From Actinomadura rupiterrae (GTDB lineage Bacteria; Actinomycetota; Actinomycetes; Streptosporangiales; Streptosporangiaceae), in NCBI RefSeq assembly GCF_024172125.1, contig NZ_JAMZEA010000005.1:186001-250000 (forward strand): 64,000 nucleotides of DNA, given 5' to 3'. The notes beneath the pieces were generated by a model, which saw only the letters and a list, made by a program, of their open reading frames with translations, searched no databases and was not told where the DNA came from. Of the stretch, positions 1 to 7,566 are shown one piece after another. Position 1 is the stretch's first letter, and every line of letters starts with the position of its first letter. The translations under genes were made by a program, and so were the position numbers.

Positions 1-160
1 TCGTCCGCATCACTGATCGGTCTTCGTACGTCGAGTCCCACACTGGATACACGCCGCCGGACGGGCCGGGGTTGCTTCGGATGCCGAACTTTTTGCTCGA
101 ATGTCAGTGCGGCGGGTGCGCGTTGTCAGCTCGCGAGTCAGGCAATTCGGTCAATGCCCC

Positions 161-295
161 GCGAGTCCTCGCCGTCGCAAGTCCATGCGTCGCAAGTCCT
201 CGCCCCGCAAGTCCTCGCCCCGCAAGTCCTCGCCCCGCGCGTCCTCGCCCCGCGCGTCCTCGCCGTGCGCGTCCTCGCCCACGCGCGTCCATGCC
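161..295. repeat. 15-bp tandem array, 9 units
   Basis: Nine head-to-tail 15-bp units; the commonest is CGCAAGTCCTCGCCC, present three times in a row at 191-235, with degenerate units at both ends. It lies beyond the terminator of the his operon. Because 15 is a multiple of 3 and the unit lacks stops, several frames stay open with pentapeptide repeats, but none has a convincing ribosome site, so I do not call a gene. Bases 1-160 show nothing I recognise. Confidence 0.9.
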
Positions 296-321
296 GCGCG
301 CGGCCGTGCGTCGTAAGGCGA

Positions 322-350
322 TGCCCCGTGAGGGGATGTCTCACGGGGCA
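322..350 (-). terminator. hairpin terminator of the his operon
   Basis: Perfect 11-bp stem, TGCCCCGTGAG (322-332) against CTCACGGGGCA (340-350), with a 7-nt loop. It starts 13 nt beyond the stop codon of the ATP-grasp gene and so ends the minus-strand operon. There is no T-tract, which is normal for high-GC actinobacteria. Confidence 0.75.
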
Positions 351-362
351 GAGGCTCGCGGG

Positions 363-1208
363 TCAGAGGCGGGCGGCGATGGCCTTGGCGAAGCGGTCGG
401 GGGCCTCGGGAGTGTGGTCCAGGAAGAGGGCGGGCTCGGCGAGTTCGAGCTCCATCAGGATGGGCGCGCCGTCGGGGCCGGTGACCATGTCCACGCGGGC
501 GTAGAGGATGTCCGGGTTGCCCGGGATGGCGGACAAGGCGCGGTCGGCGAGGGCGAGCTGCGCCTCGGTGGCCCGGGCGGGAGTGATCGCGCCCCGGCCG
601 TCCTCGCCGGTGACCAGGCCCTCGACACCGGCGCCCGCGCGCAGGATCGGGCCCTTGCGGGCGGCGTGGCTGAACTCGCCGTCGCAGTAGACCAGGGCGG
701 TCTCGCCCTCGGTGTCCACGGCGGACAGGAACGGCTGGACCATGGTCGGACGCCCGCGCAGCGCGGCGAGGTGGGCGCGGGCCTGCTCGTCCTCCTCACC
801 GCGGCGCCAGCGGGCGGTGTCGCGGGAGCCCGCGGAGACGGCGGGCTTGATGACGAACTCGTCCCAGTCGGTGGGGATGTCGTCCGGGTCCCAGAGGGTC
901 GGGACGGTCGGGACGCCCGCCTCGGCCAGCTCGCGCAGGTAGCGCTTGTCGGTGTTCCAGCGCAGCACCGCCGCCGGGTTGGCGACGTTTGGCAGGGCGT
1001 CCGCCCAGGCCAGGAACTCGTCCAGGCGCTCGGTGTAGTCCCAGGTGGAGCGGATCACGGTGAGGTCGTAGGACGACCAGTCGGCCTCCGGGTCGTCCCA
1101 GGCGAGGGGCTCGGCGGTCACACCGAGACTCGCGAGGGACGAGCGGAGCAGAGCCGCCTCGGCGCCGCCGTCGGGGATCGCGGCGAACGTGGCGATGGCT
1201 ACCTTCAA
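363..1208 (-). CDS. ATP-grasp family ligase-like protein
   Basis: 281 residues. The central and C-terminal parts read as an ATP-grasp fold: RWNTDKRYL near residue 82, then a nucleotide-binding stretch with EFVIKPAVSAGSRDT around 136-150, and a C-terminal metal-binding segment with YARVDMV and LMELELAEP. Proteins of this layout (RimK/DcsG-like) join a carboxylate to an amine or similar nucleophile through an acyl-phosphate; the substrate here cannot be told from sequence. The start is TTG at 1208-1206, overlapping the hisF stop as TTGA, so it is translationally coupled to the histidine operon and is its last gene. That placement suggests, but does not show, a substrate linked to histidine or an imidazole intermediate. 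Confidence 0.8.
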   Translation of the reverse strand: MKVAIATFAAIPDGGAEAALLRSSLASLGVTAEPLAWDDPEADWSSYDLTVIRSTWDYTERLDEFLAWADALPNVANPAAVLRWNTDKRYLRELAEAGVPTVPTLWDPDDIPTDWDEFVIKPAVSAGSRDTARWRRGEEDEQARAHLAALRGRPTMVQPFLSAVDTEGETALVYCDGEFSHAARKGPILRAGAGVEGLVTGEDGRGAITPARATEAQLALADRALSAIPGNPDILYARVDMVTGPDGAPILMELELAEPALFLDHTPEAPDRFAKAIAARL

Positions 1209-1966
1209 CGGACGGGGAGTCCTTCCTGGCGCAGGGCGTCCTTCACGTCGGGGATCGTGAGTTCGCCGAAATGGAACACCGACGCGGCGAGCACCGCGTC
1301 GGCCCCGGCGGCGACGGCGGGGGCGAAGTCGCCCACCGCGCCCGCGCCGCCGGAAGCGATGACCGGCACCGACACCTCGGCCCGGACGCGCCGCAGCATC
1401 TCCAGGTCGAACCCGGACTTGGTGCCGTCGGCGTCCATCGAGTTGAGCAGGATCTCACCGACGCCCAGCTCCTCGCCGCGCCGGGCCCAGTCGACGGCGT
1501 CGAGGCCGGTGCCGCGGCGTCCGCCGTGCGTGGTGACCTCGAACCCCGACGCGGTGCCCTCGGCACGGCGCGCGTCCACCGACAGCACGACGCACTGCGA
1601 GCCGAACCGGTGCGCCGCCTCCCGCAGGAACTCGGGACGGGCGATCGCGGCGGTGTTGATCGACACCTTGTCCGCCCCGGCGCGCAGCAGCTTGTCGACG
1701 TCCTCGACGGTGCGGACGCCGCCGCCGACCGTCAGCGGGATGAACACCTGCTCGGCGGTGCGGCGCACCACGTCGTAGGTGGTGGAACGGTCCCCGGAGG
1801 ACGCGGTGATGTCGAGGAAGGTCAGCTCGTCGGCGCCCTCGGCGTCATAGCGCGCGGCCAGCTCGACCGGGTCGCCCGCGTCCCGCAGGTTCTGGAAGTT
1901 GACGCCCTTGACGACCCGCCCGGCGTCCACGTCCAGGCAGGGGATCACTCGAACCGCGACGCTCAC
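1205..1966 (-). CDS. hisF: imidazole glycerol phosphate synthase, cyclase subunit
   Basis: 253 residues, the usual length. HisF takes ammonia from HisH and converts PRFAR to imidazole glycerol phosphate and AICAR in the cytoplasm. The TIM-barrel markers are present: RVIPCLDVDAGRVVKGVNF at the N-terminus with the catalytic Asp, and LLNSMDADGTKSGFD with the second catalytic Asp. I chose GTG at 1966 because GGAGG lies 5 nt upstream and because it overlaps the stop of the 43-codon ORF as GTGA; a longer reading frame to 1981 has no support. The 3' end overlaps the ATP-grasp start. Confidence 0.97.
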   Translation of the reverse strand: MSVAVRVIPCLDVDAGRVVKGVNFQNLRDAGDPVELAARYDAEGADELTFLDITASSGDRSTTYDVVRRTAEQVFIPLTVGGGVRTVEDVDKLLRAGADKVSINTAAIARPEFLREAAHRFGSQCVVLSVDARRAEGTASGFEVTTHGGRRGTGLDAVDWARRGEELGVGEILLNSMDADGTKSGFDLEMLRRVRAEVSVPVIASGGAGAVGDFAPAVAAGADAVLAASVFHFGELTIPDVKDALRQEGLPVR

Positions 1967-2094
1967 AGCGACCTCCGGCAAGCCTCGGCGGACGCCGCAC
2001 GACGCCCCTCGGCGATCGCCGCGCGACGCCCCGCCGCGGACGCCGCGCGACGGGTGTCGGCGGCGTTCCGGGGCCGGATGCGCGTGGCGGTCAT
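1963..2094 (-). CDS. 43-residue ORF coupled between priA and hisF
   Basis: A short frame that fills the priA-hisF gap exactly. Its ATG overlaps the priA stop as ATGA (2094-2091) and its TGA overlaps the hisF GTG as GTGA (1966-1963), the same geometry as the other junctions of this operon. The product is basic and made mostly of an 8-residue repeat: TRRAASAA, GRRAAIAE, GRRAASAE, encoded by a 24-bp direct repeat. I recognise no family. It may be a real small protein, or a translated linker that carries ribosomes into hisF. Other actinobacteria often have a RidA-like gene or no gene here. Confidence 0.55.
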   Translation of the reverse strand: MTATRIRPRNAADTRRAASAAGRRAAIAEGRRAASAEACRRSL

Positions 2095-2810
2095 CGGACG
2101 GCCTCCAGGGCCTCTTCCAGGGTGAACGCGCCGGCGTACAGCGCCTTGCCGACGATCGCGCCCTCCACGCCGTCCGGCACGAGGCCGGCCAGGACGCGCA
2201 GGTCGTCCAGGGACGAGACGCCGCCGGACGCGATGACCGGCTTGTCGGTGCGGCCGCAGACCTCGCGGAGCAGGTCGGCGTTCGGGCCGCGCAGGGTGCC
2301 GTCCTTGGTGACGTCGGTGACGACGTAGCGGGGGCAGCCGTCGTCCTCCAGGCGCGCGAGCACCTCCCAGAGGTCGCCGCCCTCGCGGGTCCAGCCGCGC
2401 GCGGCGAGCGTGGTGCCGCGCACGTCCAGCCCGACCGCGATCCTCTCGCCGAACTCGGCGATGATCTTGCGGCACCAGGCCGGGTCCTCCAGCGCGGCGG
2501 TGCCGATGTTGACCCGCGCGCAGCCGGTGGCGAGCGCGGCCGCCAGGGACGCGTCGTCGCGGATGCCGCCGGACAGCTCGACCTTCACGTCCAGGCGCCC
2601 GGTGACCTCGGCGAGCAGCTCGCGGTTGGAGCCGCGGCCGAACGCGGCGTCCAGGTCGACCAGATGGATCCACTCGGCGCCCGCCTCCTGCCAGGCGAGG
2701 GCGGCCTCCAGCGGCGCGCCGTAGGAGGTCTCGGTGCCCGCCTCGCCCTGCACCAGGCGGACGGCCTGGCCGTCGGCGACGTCAACGGCGGGAAGCAGCG
2801 TCAGTGACAT
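2091..2810 (-). CDS. priA: ProFAR isomerase (PriA/HisA)
   Basis: 239 residues. It isomerises the aminoaldose ProFAR to PRFAR; in actinobacteria the family member PriA usually also does the TrpF step of tryptophan synthesis. Markers: LLPAVDVADGQAVRLVQG with the catalytic Asp10 and Arg18, VELSGGIRDD mid-barrel, DVTKDGTLRGPN and VIASGGVSS at the C-terminal phosphate site. These are consistent with PriA, but dual activity is inferred from the family, not shown. The start is ATG 2810 (MSLTLLPAVDV); the frame extends further upstream without homology. A 76-nt gap separates it from hisH, the only real gap in the operon. Confidence 0.96.
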   Translation of the reverse strand: MSLTLLPAVDVADGQAVRLVQGEAGTETSYGAPLEAALAWQEAGAEWIHLVDLDAAFGRGSNRELLAEVTGRLDVKVELSGGIRDDASLAAALATGCARVNIGTAALEDPAWCRKIIAEFGERIAVGLDVRGTTLAARGWTREGGDLWEVLARLEDDGCPRYVVTDVTKDGTLRGPNADLLREVCGRTDKPVIASGGVSSLDDLRVLAGLVPDGVEGAIVGKALYAGAFTLEEALEAVR

Positions 2811-2886
2811 GAGAAAGGGACCCTTACCAGGAAGGACGGGTGGATCAGGACGAGACGGGTGAAACAAGGACGGGACGGACGGTCGG

Positions 2887-3609
2887 TCAGACCGTGGCGA
2901 GCCAGTTCTCCAGCAGCTGCGCCCCGGCGTCGCCGGACTTCTCCGGATGGAACTGGGTCGCGAACAGCGGGCCGTTCTCGACGGCCGCGACGAAGCGGTC
3001 CCCGTGCTCGGCCCAGGTGACCAGCGGCGGCTTGATGTTGCCGGTCGGGTCGGGCTCCAGCTCCCACGTGCGCACCCCGTAAGAATGCACGAAGTAGAAC
3101 CGGGCGTCCGCGCCGAGCCCGGCGAACAGCTGCGAGCCGGGGGGCGCGTCCACGGTGTTCCAGCCCATGTGCGGCAGGATCGGCGCGTCCAGCCGCTCGA
3201 CCGTGCCGGGCCACTCGTGGCAGCCCTCGGTCGTGACGCCGTGCTCGACGCCCTTCGCGAACAGGATCTGCATGCCGACGCAGATGCCGAGCACCGGACG
3301 GCCGCCCGCCAGGCGCCGTCCGATGATCCGCTCGCCCTTGATCTTCCGCAGCCCGGCCATGCACGCCTCGAACGCGCCGACCCCGGGGACGACCAGGCCG
3401 TCCGCTTCGAGCGCGGCGTCGAAGTCGGAGGTCACGGTGACGTCCGCGCCGTGCCGCGCGATCGCCCGCTCGGCCGAGCGCAGGTTCCCCGACCCGTAGT
3501 CGAGCACGACGATCCTCTTCGCGCGCCCACCGCCCGCGCCCGCTGCGCTCGTGTCCGCACCTGCCGCTGCGCCCGTGCCTGCGGCTGAGCCGGTGCCCGG
3601 GGCGGTCAC
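2887..3609 (-). CDS. hisH: imidazole glycerol phosphate synthase, glutaminase subunit
   Basis: 240 residues. A class I glutamine amidotransferase that feeds ammonia to HisF. The nucleophile Cys is in GICVGMQ, and the His-Glu pair is in FHPEKS. The core begins at RIVVLDYGSGNL; before it is an unusual stretch of about 31 Ala/Gly/Thr residues that homologues lack. I see no in-frame start closer to the core. The GTG at 3609 overlaps the hisB stop as GTGA, so the extension seems to be translated. Confidence 0.96.
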   Translation of the reverse strand: MTAPGTGSAAGTGAAAGADTSAAGAGGGRAKRIVVLDYGSGNLRSAERAIARHGADVTVTSDFDAALEADGLVVPGVGAFEACMAGLRKIKGERIIGRRLAGGRPVLGICVGMQILFAKGVEHGVTTEGCHEWPGTVERLDAPILPHMGWNTVDAPPGSQLFAGLGADARFYFVHSYGVRTWELEPDPTGNIKPPLVTWAEHGDRFVAAVENGPLFATQFHPEKSGDAGAQLLENWLATV

Positions 3610-4199
3610 AGGGCGCCCTTGGTGGACGGGATGCCGTGCACCTTCGGGTCGAACGCGACGGCGTCGCGCAGCGCCCGCGCGAGCGCCTTGAACTGCGCCT
3701 CGACGATGTGGTGCGCGTTGCGCCCGTACGGGACGTGGACGTGCAGGCAGACGCCCGCGTTCGCCACGAACGACTCCAGGATGTGCCGGGTCATCGTCGT
3801 GTCGTACTCGGGGCCGATCATCGGCGCCATTCCCTCGGGCTCGCTGTGCACCAGGTACGGGCGGCCCGCGATGTCCACGGTGACCTGCGCGAGCGCCTCG
3901 TCCAGCGGGACGGAGGCGTTGGCGAACCGGCGGATGCCGGCCTTGTCGCCGAGCGCCTGCCGGAACGCCTGCCCGAGCGCGATCGCGGTGTCCTCGATCG
4001 TGTGGTGGCTGTCGATGTACAGGTCGCCGGTCGTCTTCACGGTGAGGTCGAACGAGCCGTGCTTGCCGAGCTGGGCGAGCATGTGGTCGTAGAAGCCAAC
4101 GCCGGTCGCGACCTCCACCTCACCGGTCCCGTCGAGGTCGAGCTCGACGAAGACCTCGGTCTCCTTGGTCCCCCGCGAGACCCTGCCCGTGCGGCTCAC
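3606..4199 (-). CDS. hisB: imidazoleglycerol-phosphate dehydratase
   Basis: 197 residues, normal for the monofunctional enzyme. It dehydrates imidazole glycerol phosphate to imidazole acetol phosphate. The two manganese-binding His-rich motifs are present: DSHHTIEDTAIALG and RNAHHIVEAQFKALA. The start is GTG 4199 (residues SRTGRVSRGTKET follow), overlapping the hisC stop as GTGA; the frame runs further upstream only as a shadow of hisC. Confidence 0.97.
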   Translation of the reverse strand: MSRTGRVSRGTKETEVFVELDLDGTGEVEVATGVGFYDHMLAQLGKHGSFDLTVKTTGDLYIDSHHTIEDTAIALGQAFRQALGDKAGIRRFANASVPLDEALAQVTVDIAGRPYLVHSEPEGMAPMIGPEYDTTMTRHILESFVANAGVCLHVHVPYGRNAHHIVEAQFKALARALRDAVAFDPKVHGIPSTKGAL

Positions 4200-5284
4200 T
4201 GGCTCTCCTTCAAAGCGGTCTGGAAGGCGGCCATCTCCGCGGGGGTGCCGACGCTGACCCGCAGCCACTCGGGCGGTCCCACCTCCCGGATCAGGACGCC
4301 CCGGTCGAGCATCCCCTGCCACACCTCGCGGCGGTCGGGGAACGTCCCGAATAGGACGAAGTTGGCGTCGGAGTCGGCGACGCGGAACCCCTCGCCGCGC
4401 AGCCACTCCACGATGGCGTCGCGCTCGCGGCGCAGCGCGTCCACCGAGCCGAGCAGCTCGGCGGCGTGCGCGAGCGCGGTGCGCGCGACGGCCTGCGTCA
4501 CGGCCGACAGGTGGTACGGCAGCCGGACGAGCAGCAGCGCGTCGATCACCGCCGGGTCGGCGGCGAGGTAGCCCAGGCGCGTCCCGGCCATCGCGAACGC
4601 CTTCGACATCGTCCGGGTGACGATCAGGCGCGGGTGGCCGTCCAGCAGGGTCAGCGCGGACGGCGTCCCGGCGCGGCGGAACTCGGCGTACGCCTCGTCC
4701 ACCACGACCATGCCGGGGGCCGCGTCCAGGACGGCCTCGATCGCGGCGAGCGGCAGCGCGGTGCCGGTCGGATTGTTCGGCGAGGTCAGGAACACGATGT
4801 CCGGCTGGTGCTCGCGGACGGCGCGGACCGCGGCCTCGGGCTCCAGCCCGAAGTCCTCGTCGCGGAACGCGTTCACCCAGCCGGTGCCGGTGACCTCGGT
4901 GATGATCGGGTGCATCGAGTAGGACGGCTCGAAGCCGAGCGCCGTCCGGCCGTGCCCGCCGAACGCCTGCAGGATCTGCTGGATGATCTCGTTCGAGCCG
5001 TTCGCGGCCCAGACCTGCCGTCCGGTCAGCCCGATCCCGGGCGTGTCGGAGTTGAGGAACGCCGCCAGGCCCTCGCGCAGCGCGACGGCGTCGCGGTCCG
5101 GATAGCGGTTCAGCGAGCCCGCGACGTCCATGACGGCCTCGCCGAGCGCCTTCACGAGCGCCTCGGACGGCGGGTACGGGTTCTCGTTGGTGTTCAGCGC
5201 GTGCGGGACGTCCAGCTGGGGTGCCCCGTAGGGCTCCCGGCCCCGCAGGTCGTCGCGGATGGGGAGTTCGGAGAGGGAAGTCAA
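4196..5284 (-). CDS. hisC: histidinol-phosphate aminotransferase
   Basis: 362 residues, fold-type I PLP enzyme that makes histidinol phosphate from imidazole acetol phosphate and glutamate. N-terminal LNTNENPYPPS, SPNNPTG for substrate/PLP contacts, VVDEAYAEF, and the PLP lysine in MSKAFAMAGTRLGY. The best start is TTG 5284, overlapping the hisD stop as TTGA, with GGGAG 8 nt upstream; there is no in-frame ATG or GTG between that point and the conserved N-terminus. Confidence 0.95.
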   Translation of the reverse strand: MTSLSELPIRDDLRGREPYGAPQLDVPHALNTNENPYPPSEALVKALGEAVMDVAGSLNRYPDRDAVALREGLAAFLNSDTPGIGLTGRQVWAANGSNEIIQQILQAFGGHGRTALGFEPSYSMHPIITEVTGTGWVNAFRDEDFGLEPEAAVRAVREHQPDIVFLTSPNNPTGTALPLAAIEAVLDAAPGMVVVDEAYAEFRRAGTPSALTLLDGHPRLIVTRTMSKAFAMAGTRLGYLAADPAVIDALLLVRLPYHLSAVTQAVARTALAHAAELLGSVDALRRERDAIVEWLRGEGFRVADSDANFVLFGTFPDRREVWQGMLDRGVLIREVGPPEWLRVSVGTPAEMAAFQTALKESQ

Positions 5285-6588
5285 GAGGGGATCTCCCAGT
5301 TGAAGCGGGCCTTCATCGCGGCCCCGTGGGCGGGCAGGTCCTCGGCCTCGGCGAGCGTCACCACGCGCGCGGTGGCGTCCGCGAGGGCGGTCTCGTCGTA
5401 CTTCACGACATGGACGCCGCGCAGGAACGACTGGACCGACAGGCCGGACGAATGGCAGGCGCATCCGCCGGTCGGCAGGACATGGTTGGAGCCCGCCAGG
5501 TAGTCCCCCAGCGATACGGGCGCGTACGCCCCGACGAAGACCGCCCCGGCGTTCCTGACCCGGGCCGCGACGGCGTCGGCGTCCGCGGTCTGGATCTCCA
5601 GGTGCTCGGCGGCGTAGGCGTCGACGACCTTGAGGCCGGCGTCCACGTCGTCCACCAGGACGATGCCGGACTGGCGGCCCGCGAGGGCCTCGGTGATCCG
5701 CTCGGTGTGCCGGGTGCGGTCCACCTGGGCCTTCAGCTCGGCCTCGACCGCGTCCGCCAGCTCGGGCGAGTCGGTGACCAGGACGGCCGCGGCGAGCACG
5801 TCGTGCTCGGCCTGGCTGATCAGGTCGGCGGCGACGTGCACCGGGTCGGCGGTGCGGTCGGCGAGCACGGCGATCTCGGTCGGGCCGGCCTCGGAGTCGA
5901 TCCCGATCACGCCCTTGAGCAGGCGCTTGGCCGCCGCGACCCAGATGTTGCCGGGACCGGTGACCAGGTCGGCGCGCGGGCACTCCTCGGTGCCGTAGGC
6001 GAACATCGCGACCGCCTGGGCGCCGCCGGCGGCGTACACCTCGTCCACGCCGAGCAGCGCGCACGCCGCCAGGATGGTCGGGTGCGGCAGGCCGCCGAAG
6101 TCGCGCTGGGCAGGCGAGGTGACCGCGAGGGAGCCGACCCCCGCCTCCTGCGCGGGGACGACGTTCATGACGACGCTGGACGGGTAGACGGCGCGTCCGC
6201 CCGGCACGTACAGGCCGACGCGGCTGACCGGGACCCACCGCTCGGTGACGGTGCCGCCCGGGACGACCTGCGTGGTCACGTCGGTGCGGCGCTGGTCGCG
6301 GTGCACCTTGCGGGCACGCCGGATCGACTCCTCCAGCGCGTCCTTTACGGCCGGGTCGAGCTCGGCGAGGGCCTTCTCGATCTCCGCGACCGGCACGCGG
6401 GTGCTCTCCAGCTCGACCCCGTCGAACTGCCGGGTGTACTCCCGCACCGCCGAAGCCCCATGATGGCGCACGTTCTCGCAGATGGGCCGCACCTTCTCAA
6501 GGGCGGCCTCGACGTCGAGCTCGGCGCGGGGCAGCACGGAGCGCAGGTCGCCGGGAAGCGAGCCGCGCAGGTCGATACGGGAGATCAC
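5281..6588 (-). CDS. hisD: histidinol dehydrogenase
   Basis: 435 residues. NAD- and zinc-dependent enzyme for the last two oxidations, histidinol to histidine. VGLYVPGGRAVYPSSV, GPGNIWVAAAKRLL, DSEAGPTEI, SQAEHD with the zinc-binding Gln/His, AAEHLEI with the catalytic Glu-His, and GGCACHSSGLSV near the end are all intact. First gene of the operon. GTG 6588 is preceded at 6 nt by TAGACT, an actinobacterial -10 hexamer, with no ribosome site between, so the mRNA is probably leaderless. Confidence 0.97.
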   Translation of the reverse strand: MISRIDLRGSLPGDLRSVLPRAELDVEAALEKVRPICENVRHHGASAVREYTRQFDGVELESTRVPVAEIEKALAELDPAVKDALEESIRRARKVHRDQRRTDVTTQVVPGGTVTERWVPVSRVGLYVPGGRAVYPSSVVMNVVPAQEAGVGSLAVTSPAQRDFGGLPHPTILAACALLGVDEVYAAGGAQAVAMFAYGTEECPRADLVTGPGNIWVAAAKRLLKGVIGIDSEAGPTEIAVLADRTADPVHVAADLISQAEHDVLAAAVLVTDSPELADAVEAELKAQVDRTRHTERITEALAGRQSGIVLVDDVDAGLKVVDAYAAEHLEIQTADADAVAARVRNAGAVFVGAYAPVSLGDYLAGSNHVLPTGGCACHSSGLSVQSFLRGVHVVKYDETALADATARVVTLAEAEDLPAHGAAMKARFNWEIPS

Positions 6589-6594
6589 CCTGCC

Positions 6595-6600
6595 AGTCTA
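6595..6600 (-). promoter_or_regulatory. -10 hexamer TAGACT of hisD
   Basis: TANNNT-type -10 element ending 6 nt before the hisD GTG, so transcription would start at or next to the start codon. No clear -35 is seen. The same spacing recurs at several other genes in this window. Confidence 0.5.
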
Positions 6601-6732
6601 CGGATGCCGTCCAACCGCCGAGGGACCGTCTCGCCTGCCGAGACGCTCATCACGGGCATTTCCGGGACGCCTGTGACGCATGCGACAAATGTGCAACCAG
6701 TCGGCGGTGGCGCGCGTCTCTCTCTGCGCCAG

Positions 6733-6774
6733 ACTCCCCCAACCAGAATCCCCCAACCAGACTCCCTCAACCGG
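6733..6774. repeat. three 14-bp tandem repeats before a secreted-protein gene
   Basis: Three adjoining 14-bp units, ACTCCCCCAACCAG, AATCCCCCAACCAG and ACTCCCTCAACCGG, end directly at the GGAAGAGG ribosome site of the gene at 6785. They would lie in its 5' leader or overlap its promoter and could bind a protein or tune the leader; the role is unknown. Confidence 0.8.
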
Positions 6775-6784
6775 AAGAGGTTCC

Positions 6785-7318
6785 ATGCGTAGAACGACGG
6801 TGGTCGCGGTCGCCGCGACGGCCATGATCGGCGGGGCCGGCCTCGCCGCCGCCCCGGCGAACGCCTCGGAGGTCACCTCCGCCAAGGCGTCCTTCGGGCG
6901 GCTGACCGAGTTCAGCACGCCGACCGGCGGGCTGTTCTACACGGCCAGCGCCGCGGAGGCCAAGCTCGCGGTCTCCAAGTACAAGTTCCGCCCGACCGGC
7001 GCGAAGCTGGGCTACCTCAGCGCCAAGCCGTTCCGCGGCGGCCTGCCCCTCTACCGGCTGCGGACGGCCGGAAAGAGCGCGAACTACCTGGTCACGATGT
7101 CCACCAAGGAGCGGAACAAGCTCGTGGCGAGCCACCGGTTCCGCTACGAGGGCGTCCTCGGGTACGCCTCGTCCAAGCCCGCTGCCACCCGCACGCTGCT
7201 GCTCCGGGTGAACAACGGCAAGGTCTGGAAGCTGGCGCTCAAGTCCCAGTACCCGTGGCTGAAGAAGCACGGCTACCACCTGGACGGCCCCCTGGGCTAC
7301 GTCTGGTACCGCGCCTGA
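6785..7318 (+). CDS. secreted DUF5648-like repeat protein
   Basis: 177 residues with a clear signal peptide: MRRTTVV, a hydrophobic core, and a likely cut after APANA near residue 26. The mature part holds the spaced aromatic pattern of DUF5648-type repeats: GGLFYTASAAEAKLA, GLPLYRLRTAGKSANYLVTMS with FRYEGVLGY, and a last copy ending YHLDGPLGYVWY. Such modules occur on secreted enzymes or alone; the function is unknown. ATG 6785 is chosen because GGAAGAGG lies 4 nt upstream; a longer frame from 6680 would bury the signal peptide. Confidence 0.85.
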   Translation: MRRTTVVAVAATAMIGGAGLAAAPANASEVTSAKASFGRLTEFSTPTGGLFYTASAAEAKLAVSKYKFRPTGAKLGYLSAKPFRGGLPLYRLRTAGKSANYLVTMSTKERNKLVASHRFRYEGVLGYASSKPAATRTLLLRVNNGKVWKLALKSQYPWLKKHGYHLDGPLGYVWYRA

Positions 7319-7444
7319 CAAGCCCCCGGCACGGCGCGCGCGGCGGCTCGCTCGACGCGCGCGCGGTGCCACGCCTGACGGACGCCCGGCGCGGCGCCCG
7401 GCGCGGCGCTTGACGAGCGGGCGGTGGCTCGCTTGACGATGCTC

Positions 7445-7485
7445 ACGCCCCGGATCCCGCCCTCCCAGTGCGGGAGCCGGGGCGT
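7445..7485. terminator. hairpin between convergent genes
   Basis: Outer 9-bp stem (7445-7453 with 7477-7485) and inner 5-bp stem CCCGC/GCGGG (7456-7460 with 7470-7474), loop of 9 nt. It sits between the stop of the secreted protein (7318) and the stop of the phzF-like gene (7567), where it can serve both strands. The remaining sequence 7319-7444 is a GC-rich stretch of short degenerate CGCGCGCGG-type repeats with no gene. Confidence 0.65.
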
Positions 7486-7566
7486 AGCACGTTCCAAAGG
7501 CGACTTCCGATCACGGACGGCTCGCGTTACGCCGTCCGCTCCCGCAAAGGCGCCTCCGACGGTCGG

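Noticed and set aside
101..316. Pentapeptide-repeat ORF over the 15-bp array
   Set aside because: Several frames on both strands are equally open, with no start signal; composition explains it.
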